Shown: one piece after another, positions 24,475 through 33,882 of the stretch
Position numbering within the stretch: the stretch's first letter is position 1
Layout of the letters: every line of letters starts with the position of its first letter
Assembly (NCBI RefSeq): GCF_918698245.1
Contig: NZ_CAKKMS010000008.1
Location: 1-64,000 of the forward strand
DNA: 64,000 nt
Direction of reading: 5' to 3'
Origin: Pedobacter sp. Bi126
Lineage (GTDB): Bacteria; Bacteroidota; Bacteroidia; Sphingobacteriales; Sphingobacteriaceae
The notes under the pieces: model-generated
What the model saw: the letters and a program-made list of their open reading frames with translations, nothing else
Database searches by the model: none
Told to the model about the DNA's origin: nothing
Translations under genes and position numbers: made by a program

Positions 24475-25041
24475 GTGAAAAGACATATTATATTCCTTTT
24501 ATTTTTGCTGGCACTGCCATGTACTTTTGCTTTTAAACAAGATTTTTCCGAGCCGATTCAATTGAATTGGGAAACGCATTTTAAAGGCAAAGCCGATATG
24601 CGCTCGCCATTTTTTGCGCTGACTGCTATGACATGGAAATACAGTTACTCCAGCACTGTTTACCGTAATCGCGTTGCCATTAAGCTTAAAAATGATGTGA
24701 GCATTGATAAAACGAGATCTTGGGTTAAGTGGGATAAAATTAAAGATCCTGAAATTAGGGCAAGTCTTTTACACCACGAACAAGGCCACGCCGATATTCA
24801 GTATGTTTTATTATTGGAGGCCGAAAGGGTATTAAAAAACCGGAACTATGCTGTAAGCAACTATAAAGCTCAAATATCTGAACTCGCCAATCAGATCAGC
24901 AATTATTTCGACACCATGCAACGTAACTATGATGAAGAAACCGAGCATGGCAGCAACCATAAAATGCAGGCCCGATGGGATGACATTATCCAGGATAAGA
25001 TTGAAGAATCGAGGACTGCTATGGCCGAATTACAAAAATAG
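24475..25041 (+). CDS. DUF922 family exported protein, putative Zn-peptidase
   Basis: 188 residues with a signal peptide (about 1-19). HEQGH (101-105) is an HExxH-type zinc site inside ASLLHHEQGHADIQ, characteristic of the DUF922 family of predicted periplasmic proteases. The start is GTG at 24475; no in-frame ATG is nearer to the signal peptide. The stop overlaps the convergent diacylglycerol kinase stop by 12 bp. The substrate is unknown. Confidence 0.75.
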   Translation: MKRHIIFLLFLLALPCTFAFKQDFSEPIQLNWETHFKGKADMRSPFFALTAMTWKYSYSSTVYRNRVAIKLKNDVSIDKTRSWVKWDKIKDPEIRASLLHHEQGHADIQYVLLLEAERVLKNRNYAVSNYKAQISELANQISNYFDTMQRNYDEETEHGSNHKMQARWDDIIQDKIEESRTAMAELQK

Positions 25042-25401
25042 TTTTGGGATAAAAATAATGGCACCAACGACCAAAGCTAAAAACGCGGCCACCAAAACCG
25101 CAGCAGCAGCCAAATCTTTTACCACTTTAATTTTAGGATGATATTCTGGAGAAACCACATCGGCCAGTTTTTCGAGAGCAGAATTTAAAATTTCGGCAAC
25201 AAAAACAGCCGAAATAACAGATAAAATGGCAATCCATTCTGAACCGGAAATTTTCAGGTAAAAGGATAAACCAATGGCAACGATTGCTGCAAACAAATGA
25301 ACTCTTCCATTATGATCGTTAACGAAGAACAGTTTTAGTCCGTTAAAAGCATATTTAAAGCTCCTGATCCGATCGATGATAGAAAATTTTTCGTTGTTCA
25401 T
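25030..25401 (-). CDS. diacylglycerol kinase family protein (DgkA-like)
   Basis: About 123 residues from the ATG at 25401; a longer frame to 25434 adds an uncharacteristic N-terminus. Three membrane helices and the family motif VAEILNSALEKLADVVSP (about 67-84, with the catalytic-site glutamates) identify a prokaryotic diacylglycerol or undecaprenol kinase. Gram-positive members phosphorylate undecaprenol, Gram-negative ones diacylglycerol; I cannot decide which here. Confidence 0.88.
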   Translation of the reverse strand: MNNEKFSIIDRIRSFKYAFNGLKLFFVNDHNGRVHLFAAIVAIGLSFYLKISGSEWIAILSVISAVFVAEILNSALEKLADVVSPEYHPKIKVVKDLAAAAVLVAAFLALVVGAIIFIPKLFL

Positions 25402-25530
25402 TGTTTTTAAATTGCGTGATAGATCCTGAAACAAGTTCAGGATGATGAATTAGTGTGGTCGTCGTCATTGCGAAGCACGAAGCAATCTTAAAGCGCATGC
25501 TATAACCGATTTATTCAGCACTAGGAAAGA

Positions 25531-25863
25531 TCCTTCGACTACGCTACCATTGACGTTATTCTATAAACAACTATTAATCAATATTTTAGCCACCGTCGAA
25601 TTTCCATCCAGCTAGGCCATAGCACGGTATCCCCGTTCTACTTAAATCCGGCCTAACAAATTTTTCTGGCTCCACCGACCCAGCCTACCCACTAGCTTTG
25701 AAAGAAAAATTTTCAGCCGGTGTTTTTTGTTTCTTTTTGACAGCAAAAAGAAAGAGCCCCATCGGCGGCGGCGAGCCGAGGCAAGGATGAGCCTCTGGGC
25801 AAAAAAAAGATATGCGTCATTCATATTGATTTTTATACAATAAATTATCCCTCATGATGACAA
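25531..25863 (+). repeat. 333-bp dispersed element, copy 1
   Basis: Begins TCCTTCGACTACGCTACCAT and ends TATCCCTCATGATGACAA. A second copy is at 36811-37189 in the same orientation. Shared blocks include CCAGCTAGGCCATA, CGGCCTAACAAATTTTTC, TTTTTTGTTTCTTTTT and ATGCGTCATTCATATTGATT. A minus-strand frame of 60 codons is not conserved in the other copy, so coding is unlikely. Upstream at 25461-25492 is a CGTCATTGCGAAG...AAGCAATCTT half-palindrome. Confidence 0.85.
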
Positions 25864-25950
25864 CGATTGCAAAAAGCCGTAACAAGCAGTCTCCTCGCCG
25901 CTTTATGCTCCACACCCTTTCCCTCTACCTTCCGCCTTTTACCTTAAACC

Positions 25951-26547
25951 TTACTTTACTTCACTTGTAGAAAAGCCATTTCCACTTAATTTATATTGAT
26001 AGGTCCGAGTAATTGTTTTAGTACTATCTGCACTGTCTTTTACCGGAAAAGAACGGAACAGGTCTCCATTTTTAATAAAAAAATTATCGTTACCGTTATA
26101 ACCTTTCTTTTGACTGGTACTTAAAGAAGGGAAACTGATTTTATTGAAATCGCCACGCGTGTATTCAAAAACATTTAAATCCGAAACTGTTTTTTTGCTT
26201 AAGAGCTGAATATACAATTCAGGATTTCCGTCATTGTCTAAATCCATATTCCAGGCATCAATCACAATACCTTTACGATCTACGGCGGCCGACCTGTAAT
26301 TATTATGCACTGAATCAGACATCAGAATCTGATATCCCCCAATAGAGTCAACCCCTTTTCCCCAGCTTACAATTTCGAAATTTAATCCGGGTCTCACTTC
26401 TATATCTTTATAAAAACGGAAAGGGTTTTTCTGCACTTTTTCAGTTTCTGTCTTAATTTCTTTAGGTTTTTCTTCTGTGCATGCAAAACAAAACAGCATC
26501 CCTGTTATTAACAAGAGATGCTGTAATGTATATTTCTGTAATTTCAT
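25951..26547 (-). CDS. lipoprotein, unknown function
   Basis: 198 residues. The signal ends in a lipobox (LFCFAC, cysteine near residue 23) followed by a charged linker, so it is lipid-anchored in the envelope. MDLDNDGNPELYIQL (about residues 100-114) resembles an FG-GAP/VCBS calcium-binding loop. No catalytic motif is visible. It is followed by 60 bp and then the GH20 gene's 3' end on the same strand, so the two may share transcripts. Confidence 0.65.
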   Translation of the reverse strand: MKLQKYTLQHLLLITGMLFCFACTEEKPKEIKTETEKVQKNPFRFYKDIEVRPGLNFEIVSWGKGVDSIGGYQILMSDSVHNNYRSAAVDRKGIVIDAWNMDLDNDGNPELYIQLLSKKTVSDLNVFEYTRGDFNKISFPSLSTSQKKGYNGNDNFFIKNGDLFRSFPVKDSADSTKTITRTYQYKLSGNGFSTSEVK

Positions 26548-26606
26548 TCTATTTAGGACGTTTTGGTTGCCCCAAATTAAGTATTTTAGCTTTTTAAAGC
26601 AACATT

Positions 26607-28517
26607 TTATTTCTTTGCATCTGTTTTAACTTCTGGTGCTCCGTTATTTAAAACGGTTTCGGCAACTACGCTTCTTTTGCCACTTGGTGCAATAACAATG
26701 GTTTTTAATACTCTTTTTTCTCCTTGTGGTACTGTAATTTTAATTGGTGCGGTGTACAAGAATGCATTTTCTGATGGACGGGATAAATCAATCGAATAAT
26801 AAATTTTAGCTCCGGTTACAGGTGCTTTTAAATCAATTGTAAATTCTCCGCCTGTTAAGGGTTTATCGCTCTGACCAAGTGGTGTAGGTACCCAGAAATT
26901 AACATTCATTTTATCTAAACGGGCCAAATGAGCTGGTAAACGTTGTTCAGAAAAATTCTTTAAATCTTTACGCTCAACCGGCGACCATGCAATTTCAGAT
27001 AAAGCCAATAAACGTGGGAAAGCATGGTTTTCTGCTTTTGCTGTGGTTTTAATATACTCCGTCCACATATTAGCCTGCACACCTTTAATGTATTTTCTTT
27101 CATCGGCAGTTAACACTTTCGGAATCGGATCGTAAGCATAAATCTTTTGATAAGGGGCAAATCCGCCAATGGTTACCGGCTCGTCAGGAGAGTTTGATTG
27201 TTTGTGGTCGATATATAAACCCATCGATCCTGGGGTCATAATTACATCGTGTTTTTGCTGTGCAGCTGCAATTCCGCCATCTTCGCCTCTCCAGCTCATT
27301 ACGGTTGCATTAGGCGCCAAGCCACCTTCTAAAATCTCATCCCAACCAATGATCGAGCGTCCCTTTCCGTTTACATGTTTTTCTATCGTTTGGATGAAAT
27401 AACTCTGTAATTCATGCTCATCTTTCAAACCTTTCTCTTTCATTAGGTTCTGGCAGAAGGTAGATTCTTTCCAATAGGTTTTAGGCGCTTCATCGCCTCC
27501 AATATGAATGTATTTAGAAGGGAAAATAGCGATAACCTCGTCTAAAATATTTTCAAGAAAAGTAAAGGTATTTTGCGAAGGCACAAAAATATCGTCAAAA
27601 ACGCCCCAGGTTTGTTGTACCTGTTTACCTTTTCTGCTACCCGCCCATGGTGTTTTATCGCTGATAAAAGTATCGCGATCAGGGAAACAGCTTAATTCAG
27701 GATAAGCAGCAATTGCAGCAGAAGCGTGTCCTGGCAATTCGATTTCCGGAATTACCGTAATGTATTTCGTAGCTGCATATTTAACAATTTCTTTGGCTTC
27801 TTCTTGTGTATAATAACCTTTAACGGGCGTAAGATAATTGCCATTGCCCGGATAATTGCCAATAATCGTTCCGTTACGTGAAGAACCGATTTCAATTAGT
27901 TTAGGATACTTTTTAATCTCCAGTCTCCAGCCCTGATCGTCAGTTAAATGCCAGTGGAAAGTATTGATTTTGTAATAAGCCAACTGATCGATGTATTTTT
28001 TGATAAAAGAGATCGGGAAGAAATGACGGCTTACATCCAACATGGTTCCGCGGTAGGCAAAACGTGGATAATCGTTAATATCAACTGCAGGGATGGTAAT
28101 TTTATCAGCCACTTTATCTGGCATCATCTGCATAGCAGATTGAACCGCATAAAAAAGGCCCGCGCCTTTTCCTGTTAAAATAATTTGTTTAGGGGTAACT
28201 TTAATCGTGTAACCTTCGGCTGGCAATTGATCTGCTCCAACAGATGTTAAAACAATTGCTTTTTGGTTAGGTTGAGTAATTTTAGTTTCACGTAAGGCAA
28301 AACCTGCCTTGGTAACGATAAAAGCGTTTAATAAATCAGCCATCTTTGCGCCGTCGATGCTTTGATTTACTAAAACCGTGGTTTTATCTAAAATGAAATT
28401 TCCGTTTGCCCTGGTAATGGCTACAGGTGCAGGTATGATACCCAGATTAGGATCACTCTGCGCAAATGCACTCGTGCTGATTAATACTCCAATAAAAATC
28501 GATAATGCTTTGTTCAT
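26607..28517 (-). CDS. secreted beta-N-acetylhexosaminidase (GH20)
   Basis: 636 residues. A signal peptide (about 1-19), a GH20b-type N-terminal domain (about 25-150), then the GH20 barrel with HWHLTDDQGWRLEIKKYP (about 190-207) and the catalytic D-E pair in HIGGDEAPKTYWK (about 340). A C-terminal chitobiase-type beta domain (about 545-625) follows. It removes terminal GlcNAc/GalNAc from chitin oligomers or glycans in the periplasm or outside. It may work with the sialidase-like protein elsewhere in the window. Monocistronic. Confidence 0.93.
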   Translation of the reverse strand: MNKALSIFIGVLISTSAFAQSDPNLGIIPAPVAITRANGNFILDKTTVLVNQSIDGAKMADLLNAFIVTKAGFALRETKITQPNQKAIVLTSVGADQLPAEGYTIKVTPKQIILTGKGAGLFYAVQSAMQMMPDKVADKITIPAVDINDYPRFAYRGTMLDVSRHFFPISFIKKYIDQLAYYKINTFHWHLTDDQGWRLEIKKYPKLIEIGSSRNGTIIGNYPGNGNYLTPVKGYYTQEEAKEIVKYAATKYITVIPEIELPGHASAAIAAYPELSCFPDRDTFISDKTPWAGSRKGKQVQQTWGVFDDIFVPSQNTFTFLENILDEVIAIFPSKYIHIGGDEAPKTYWKESTFCQNLMKEKGLKDEHELQSYFIQTIEKHVNGKGRSIIGWDEILEGGLAPNATVMSWRGEDGGIAAAQQKHDVIMTPGSMGLYIDHKQSNSPDEPVTIGGFAPYQKIYAYDPIPKVLTADERKYIKGVQANMWTEYIKTTAKAENHAFPRLLALSEIAWSPVERKDLKNFSEQRLPAHLARLDKMNVNFWVPTPLGQSDKPLTGGEFTIDLKAPVTGAKIYYSIDLSRPSENAFLYTAPIKITVPQGEKRVLKTIVIAPSGKRSVVAETVLNNGAPEVKTDAKK

Positions 28518-28661
28518 GTTGTGTTTTTGTTTTTATAGATTTATTTGATTGTTGGAACCAAGATAGAGATTATGGCCAGATTCCGAATCTCACATTCTTG
28601 TTACAATTTAGATCAACCGTTTGACTGCACCGCATAACGCAGATAATCTAAGTATTAAAAG

Positions 28662-28748
28662 GTCGTCATTTCGAGCGGAGTGCAACGCAGTCGAGAAATC
28701 TACATAACAGATTTCTCCATTCCACTGCGTTTCAGTCGAAATGACGAC
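28662..28748. repeat. perfect 13-bp-arm inverted repeat
   Basis: GTCGTCATTTCGA and TCGAAATGACGAC pair perfectly across 61 bp, with inner GAGAAATCT/AGATTTCTC arms. It is the clearest example of the CGTCATTTCGAG family. Confidence 0.8.
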
Positions 28749-28956
28749 TACTTTTATGAAAATCAGGTGCAGAAGCGTTTGGGTAATGATAGTCCCGCTC
28801 CCGCTTTCTGCTCCCGATGTAAAATCGGGGGCATCCCGCTTTGATCGGGTTTAAATGGCACAGCCAGTTGAACTATTTGGGGTTGCAAAGTGTAGAAGAA
28901 TTATTCTAGGCAGCATGCTGTTCAACTTTAAATTTAGCAGAAACCTAAGTATTTAA

Positions 28957-29060
28957 ACCTGATTGTAATGGAAAGCACGCAATCCCGATTTTTCATCGGG
29001 AGCGGACTTGAAATGTAAAGCAGGACTAACAATAAAAGAACCACTGCAATTGCTTTCCAA
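28957..29060 (+). repeat. CCTGAT...GCAGGACT dispersed element
   Basis: AACCTGATTGTAATGGAAAG, then AATCCCGAT/ATCGGGAGC, then GTAAAGCAGGACTAACA and TTGCTTTCCAAA. It has the same skeleton as the core of the 210-bp repeat and the elements near 47350 and 63655. Confidence 0.65.
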
Positions 29061-29151
29061 AAAAAGAGAAATTGTAAGCCTAGTGAAACAAGATCAGCGT
29101 TGATAGATCTCTCCATTCCACTACGTTCCAGTCGAGATGACGACATTAACA

Positions 29152-29183
29152 AAAAAGAGAAACCGTTGCTGATTTCTCTTTTT
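29152..29183 (-). terminator. terminator of trxB
   Basis: On the minus strand, AAAAAGAGAAATC, loop AGCAAC, then GGTTTCTCTTTTTT. It is 20 bp after the trxB stop. Confidence 0.85.
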
Positions 29184-29202
29184 AAAATTATATTAAAATA
29201 TT

Positions 29203-30159
29203 TTACGCTTCTACAGGATGCTCTTTAGCAGCCAAGTACCTTTCGGCATCGAGCGCGGCCATACATCCAGAACCTGCAGCAGTTACCGCCTGTCTGTAAT
29301 ACATATCCTGCACATCGCCACAGGCAAAAACACCTTCGATATTGGTTAAAGTGGAACCTGGTTTGGTAGCTAAATAACCCGTTTCATCCATATCCAACTG
29401 GCCTTTAAAAATATCAGTATTTGGCTTATGACCGATAGCCACAAAGAAACCTTCTACAGCGATATCAGACTCAACACCAGTTTTGTTATTTAAAACTTTA
29501 ACCGCAGTTACATTTTTACCGTTACCTAAAATCTCCTGGGTTTCGGTATTGTAATGCACCACAATATTCGGTGTAGCCAATACTCGGCTCACCATTGCTT
29601 TAGAAGCTCTGAATTCGTCTCTACGAACCAATAAATGAACGGTTTTACATAATTTAGCTAAATATGTTGCTTCTTCGGCAGCAGTATCTCCAGCACCTAC
29701 AATGGCAACATCTTGTCCTTTAAAGAAGAAACCATCGCACACGGCACAGGCCGAAACCCCAAACCCATTGTATTGTTGCTCACTTGGTAAACCCAGCCAT
29801 TTTGCTGTAGCGCCTGTAGCAATAATTACGGTATCAGCTGTAATGGTTTTAATTTCATCAACCACTACTTTATGCGGCGTTGAAGAAAAATCAACCGAAC
29901 TTACATAACCAAAACGGATATCGGTACCAAAACGCTCTGCCTGCTTGCGGAAATCCTCCATCATTTCTGGCCCCATAATTCCTTGCGGATAACCTGGAAA
30001 ATTTTCTACATCTGTAGTTTGCGTAAGCTGCCCACCGGCTTGCATACCGGTATACATAATTGGTTTTAAATCAGCTCTGGCAGCATAAATAGCAGCAGTA
30101 TAACCTGCAGGACCTGAACCTATAATTAAACACTGAACGTGTTCGTTTTCTTGTGACAT
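29203..30159 (-). CDS. trxB: thioredoxin-disulfide reductase
   Basis: 318 residues, the standard size. GSGPAGYTAAIYAARA (about 13) binds FAD, CAVCDG (about 136-141) is the redox CxxC, GAGDTAAEEATYLA (about 155) binds NADPH, and GVFACGDV is the second FAD contact. It reduces thioredoxin with NADPH in the cytoplasm. It has a consensus promoter upstream and a terminator downstream, so it is monocistronic. Confidence 0.96.
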   Translation of the reverse strand: MSQENEHVQCLIIGSGPAGYTAAIYAARADLKPIMYTGMQAGGQLTQTTDVENFPGYPQGIMGPEMMEDFRKQAERFGTDIRFGYVSSVDFSSTPHKVVVDEIKTITADTVIIATGATAKWLGLPSEQQYNGFGVSACAVCDGFFFKGQDVAIVGAGDTAAEEATYLAKLCKTVHLLVRRDEFRASKAMVSRVLATPNIVVHYNTETQEILGNGKNVTAVKVLNNKTGVESDIAVEGFFVAIGHKPNTDIFKGQLDMDETGYLATKPGSTLTNIEGVFACGDVQDMYYRQAVTAAGSGCMAALDAERYLAAKEHPVEA

Positions 30160-30193
30160 TATATTGTGTGTTTGAAATTCATTAATCGTAGCG

Positions 30194-30224
30194 CAAATTT
30201 AACGCTTTAAATATTTGTTGGCAA
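30194..30224 (-). promoter_or_regulatory. promoter of trxB
   Basis: On the minus strand TTG (30222-30224), 20 bp, then TAAATTTG (30194-30201), a full match to the -7 consensus. It is about 35 bp before the trxB ATG. Confidence 0.7.
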
Positions 30225-30308
30225 GTGCACATTGTCAACATAGTTTACTTATTAACATCATAAGCCGAGTGGAAAGCGCATGGCGTTTGGCATTTAAAGC
30301 TATTCGTG

Positions 30309-30332
30309 GTGTCAGATGTTTCCATCTGACAC
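30309..30332. repeat. GTCAGATG palindrome 1
   Basis: GTGTCAGATG, loop TTTC, CATCTGACAC; perfect 10-bp arms. It is one of three good copies around the M19 dipeptidase gene. Confidence 0.75.
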
Positions 30333-30362
30333 TGACTCCATATATGCGTGATAATTTTTTAC

Positions 30363-30386
30363 CAGTCAGATGGTAACATCTGACTG
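30363..30386. repeat. GTCAGATG palindrome 2
   Basis: CAGTCAGATG, loop GTAA, CATCTGACTG; perfect 10-bp arms. A broken copy (GACGGTAACATCTGACAG) follows at 30423-30440. Confidence 0.75.
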
Positions 30387-30449
30387 CACAACAAGCTCCA
30401 ATTCAGGAATACTTTAAAGTAAGACGGTAACATCTGACAGCACAAAAAA

Positions 30450-31613
30450 TTATCCTCCTTTATTCTCTCTGATCAACCGAACTACATTGCCTCCCAAAAT
30501 TTTCTTGATATCGTTTTCCGAATACCCATTTTTAATCAGCTCATCGGTAATTTTAGGATAATCTGCTACACTGTTCATTCCTAAAGGAAAAGATTCGGCA
30601 CCATCAAAATCGGCCCCCAATCCTACATGGTCTATGCCAATTAATTTCACCACGTGACTAATATGTTTAACCAAAAGTGCAATCGGCGGACGTGTGGCAT
30701 CGGCATCAGCCTGATGGTTGAAAATCAACGTATCAATGGCATTGCTTCTACCATATTTAGCAGTCAATGTTTTAAGCTCGCTAACATATTTTGCAAAGAA
30801 TTCTTTTTGTTTGGTATTGAAGCTAGCATCTAAAAAACCACTGTAGAAATTAATGCAAACTACACCGCCATTTTTACCTACAGCTTTAATCTGATCATCT
30901 TTTAAATTTCGCGGAACCGGATTTAAAGCATAAGCACAGCTATGGGAAACAATTACGGGTTTAGCAGATGCAGCAATGGCATCATAAAATGTTTTTTCAC
31001 CCACGTGTGATAAATCGACCATTGCACCGAGTTGATTCAATCGTTTTACAACCTGTTTTCCAAAATCGCTTAAACCCGCATATTCGGGTTTCACTTTACC
31101 CGAAGTTTCTTCGGTGGCCGAACTCGACCATGGGGTACTGTTGTTCCAGGTTAAAGTAAGGTAAGCCATTCCGCGCTTTGCCAAACTATCGATATAATCT
31201 AAACGGTTTTCGATCATATGCCCACCTTCTACCCCTATCATCGCAGCCAATTTTTGTTGTTTAACCGCTTGTTCGAGATCTTTAGCATTTGTTACCAATT
31301 TAATTTTATCGGGATATCGTTTAATTAAACTATAAAGTGAATCTATTTCCTGATTAGCTACAGCATATCCACCCGTTTCATCACACCAGATAGAAAAAAA
31401 CTGAACATCCAAGCCACCTTGTTTGGCCCTCACTAAATCGAAATTCCCCTTAGATTGAAGTTTCCCGATATCGATGCCCGATTTGATCTGATTGAACAAA
31501 ATATCGCCATGTGTATCGATTACAATCGCATTTTGATGAATTTTATCCGAATTTTGGGCAAACAGATTGATCTGCAACAGTATAACGACAAGAAAAAGAT
31601 AAAGATTTTTCAT
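30450..31613 (-). CDS. membrane/renal-type dipeptidase (M19)
   Basis: 387 residues with a signal peptide (about 1-19, ending NLFAQ). VIDTHGDILFNQ (about 32) supplies the HxD zinc ligands, IGVEGGHMIENR the bridging glutamate, and VDLSHVGEKTFYD and PVIVSHSCAYAL the later histidines. It cleaves dipeptides in the periplasm, including D-residue ones, in nutrient or murein turnover. Palindromes of the GTCAGATG family lie at both ends of the gene. Confidence 0.92.
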   Translation of the reverse strand: MKNLYLFLVVILLQINLFAQNSDKIHQNAIVIDTHGDILFNQIKSGIDIGKLQSKGNFDLVRAKQGGLDVQFFSIWCDETGGYAVANQEIDSLYSLIKRYPDKIKLVTNAKDLEQAVKQQKLAAMIGVEGGHMIENRLDYIDSLAKRGMAYLTLTWNNSTPWSSSATEETSGKVKPEYAGLSDFGKQVVKRLNQLGAMVDLSHVGEKTFYDAIAASAKPVIVSHSCAYALNPVPRNLKDDQIKAVGKNGGVVCINFYSGFLDASFNTKQKEFFAKYVSELKTLTAKYGRSNAIDTLIFNHQADADATRPPIALLVKHISHVVKLIGIDHVGLGADFDGAESFPLGMNSVADYPKITDELIKNGYSENDIKKILGGNVVRLIRENKGG

Positions 31614-31812
31614 GCACTAAATATAATATTAATTGTTTTTACAAGTACAGACATTCAACGTCCCATCTATTTTTTAACCACCAAGAAACAAAGGCACAAT
31701 ATGTTCTGAATGAGTTGACCGCCTTAGAAACTTAGTTCCTTATAGATGGTTATTTGTGCTCAAAACTCAGGTGCTCTAAGGTGCCTCAGGTGGTAAAAAT
31801 AATACAATGTAA

Positions 31813-31836
31813 CTGTCAGATGGTAACATCCGACAG
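31813..31836. repeat. GTCAGATG palindrome 3
   Basis: CTGTCAGATG, loop GTAA, CATCCGACAG; one mismatch. It is just after the acyl-CoA carboxylase stop. Confidence 0.7.
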
Positions 31837-31846
31837 CACATTATAA

Positions 31847-33475
31847 CTAAGTCTGTATCACACCTACATTAAACTTCTTAGTAATCGGCGATTGGTTGGC
31901 AGCCTCAATTCCCATCGAAATAACTTTTCTCGTTTCTAACGGGTCGATAATACCATCTACCCAAAGCCGGGATGCAGCATAATAAGGGGTGGTTTGGCTA
32001 TCGTATCTGTCGGTGATTTCTTTTAACAACTCTGCCTCTTTTTCTGGCGTAATTACCTCTCCTTTTGCTTTTAAAGAGGCTTCCTGAATCTGAAGTAAAG
32101 TTTTTGCAGCCTGCGAACCGCCCATTACCGCAATTTTAGCAGTTGGCCAGGCATAAATCAATCTAGGGTCGTAAGCCTTACCGCACATGGCATAGTTGCC
32201 AGCACCATAAGAATTACCCAATACTATTGTAAATTTTGGCACTACAGAATTGGCAACAGCATTAACCATTTTAGCACCATCTTTAATAATACCACCATGT
32301 TCTGATCGGCTGCCTACCATAAAGCCAGTAACATCCTGCAAAAACACCAATGGGATTTTCTTCTGGTTACAGTTCATAATAAAACGGGTAGCTTTATCGG
32401 CGCTATCAGAATAAATTACACCGCCAAACTGCATCTCTCCTTTTTTCGACTTCACCACTTTACGCTGATTGGCCACAATACCTACTGCCCAGCCATCAAT
32501 ACGGCCTAAACCACAAACAATGCTTTGTCCGTAGCCTTTTTTATACTCTTCAAATTCCGATCCATCAACCAAACGGTTAATGATATCCATTATTTCATAA
32601 GGTTTATCTCTGTTTTCGGGTAAAATACCATACAATTCTTCTTCATTTTCTTTTGGTTTTGCTGGTTTAATCCTATCAAAACCGGCATTTTGAGGCGCGC
32701 CCAACATACTCATGATGTTCCTGATGCTATCTAAGCAGGCCTGATCATTGGGATGTTTATAATCGGTAACACCTGATATTTCGCAATGAGTAGTGGCTCC
32801 ACCCAAAGTTTCATTGTCAACCTCTTCACCTATGGCCGATTTAACCAGGTAAGACCCCGCTAAAAAAACCGATCCTGTTTTATCAACAATCATCGCTTCA
32901 TCGCTCATAATGGGCAAATAGGCACCACCGGCAACACAAGCCCCCATGATGGCAGAAATCTGGACTATTCCTTCCGACGACATGATGGCATTGTTACGAA
33001 ACATCCTTCCAAAATGTTCTTTATCAGGAAAAATCTCATCTTGCATCGGGAGATATACACCAGCGCTATCAACCAGGTATATTACTGGTAGGCGGTTCTC
33101 CATAGCAATTTCCTGAGCACGGAGGTTCTTTTTTGCAGTCATGGGAAACCAGGCACCTGCTTTTACTGTGGCATCGTTGGCCACAATCATACATTGTCTT
33201 CCGCTTACATAGCCAATACCGCACACCACTCCTGCGGAAGGACAGCCACCTTGCTCGGCATACATACCATCAGCCGTAAAAGCACCAACTTCTAAGAAGC
33301 TGGTATCTTTATCAATTAAATAGGCAATCCGCTCGCGGGCCAATAGCTTTCCCTTTTCTTTTTGTTTGGCCGCATTTTTTTCACCGCCACCTAAATATAT
33401 TTTTTTGAGTCTGGTTTTCAGTTCGTATACCAACTGTTTATTTACATCCTCATTTTTATTGAATTCGATATTCAT
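31847..33475 (-). CDS. acyl-CoA carboxylase carboxyltransferase (beta) subunit
   Basis: 542-residue carboxyltransferase with crotonase-fold halves. VDSAGVYLPMQDEIFPDKEHF and IMSSEGIVQISAIMG (about 145-185) fit the methylcrotonyl-CoA carboxylase beta pattern more than that of propionyl-CoA carboxylase; the family overlap leaves this open. GNSYGAGNYAMCGKAYDPR is near the C-terminus. No biotin-carboxylase alpha subunit is adjacent. The methylmalonyl-CoA epimerase at the window's end would fit a propionyl-CoA route if the substrate were propionyl-CoA. Confidence 0.88.
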   Translation of the reverse strand: MNIEFNKNEDVNKQLVYELKTRLKKIYLGGGEKNAAKQKEKGKLLARERIAYLIDKDTSFLEVGAFTADGMYAEQGGCPSAGVVCGIGYVSGRQCMIVANDATVKAGAWFPMTAKKNLRAQEIAMENRLPVIYLVDSAGVYLPMQDEIFPDKEHFGRMFRNNAIMSSEGIVQISAIMGACVAGGAYLPIMSDEAMIVDKTGSVFLAGSYLVKSAIGEEVDNETLGGATTHCEISGVTDYKHPNDQACLDSIRNIMSMLGAPQNAGFDRIKPAKPKENEEELYGILPENRDKPYEIMDIINRLVDGSEFEEYKKGYGQSIVCGLGRIDGWAVGIVANQRKVVKSKKGEMQFGGVIYSDSADKATRFIMNCNQKKIPLVFLQDVTGFMVGSRSEHGGIIKDGAKMVNAVANSVVPKFTIVLGNSYGAGNYAMCGKAYDPRLIYAWPTAKIAVMGGSQAAKTLLQIQEASLKAKGEVITPEKEAELLKEITDRYDSQTTPYYAASRLWVDGIIDPLETRKVISMGIEAANQSPITKKFNVGVIQT

Positions 33476-33541
33476 GGTGGCAATTTAAATTTAATTTTAG
33501 AAAAACAGTATTGACCAAAACGGTTTCTGGTACAAAGCGAT

Positions 33542-33695
33542 TTTTAACCACAAAGAAAACAAGAGAAATCACTGAGGGCACAGCGTTCTGAATGCTTTTT
33601 AAAGATTAAATTACCTACAACTTAATTGATAACTAAAGTATTTTCTCAGTTTACCTCTGTGTAAAAACTCTGTTCCCGCTGTGGTTAATTATCCA
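33542..33695 (+). repeat. 154-bp tandem duplication, copy 1
   Basis: Starts TTTTAACCACAAAG and ends GTGGTTAATTATCC. Internal AATCACTGAGGGCACAG and TCTCAGTTTACCTCTGTGTA recur in copy 2 with a few substitutions. Each copy is itself partly palindromic. Confidence 0.88.
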
Positions 33696-33849
33696 TTTTA
33701 ACCACAGAGAAATAAGAGAAATCACGGAGGGCACAGAGATCTGAATGCTTTTATTTAGGATTAGATTACCTACAATTTGAGTGACAACTAAAGTACTTTC
33801 TCAGTTTACCTCTGTGTAAAAACGCTGTTCCCGCTGGGGTTAATTATCC
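33696..33849 (+). repeat. 154-bp tandem duplication, copy 2
   Basis: Starts TTTTAACCACAGAG and ends GGGGTTAATTATCC, in head-to-tail order with copy 1. It ends 33 bp before the DUF2721 gene; a TATTTTTG box (33859-33866) follows it as likely promoter. Confidence 0.88.
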
Positions 33850-33882
33850 GTTTAAAATGATATTTTTGGGTAAATCCGAAAA

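Larger units (their letters stand above)
28518..29090. other. gene-free spacer packed with repeats
   Basis: Upstream of the GH20 gene. It contains a perfect inverted repeat at 28662-28748, a CCCGATGTAAAATCGGG hairpin around 28813-28829, and a CCTGAT-family element at 28957-29045. I see no gene here. Confidence 0.5.

Noticed and set aside
25642..25824. 60-codon minus-strand frame over the dispersed element
   Set aside because: In the second copy (37000-37150) the corresponding region is read in another frame and stops early, so protein coding is not conserved.
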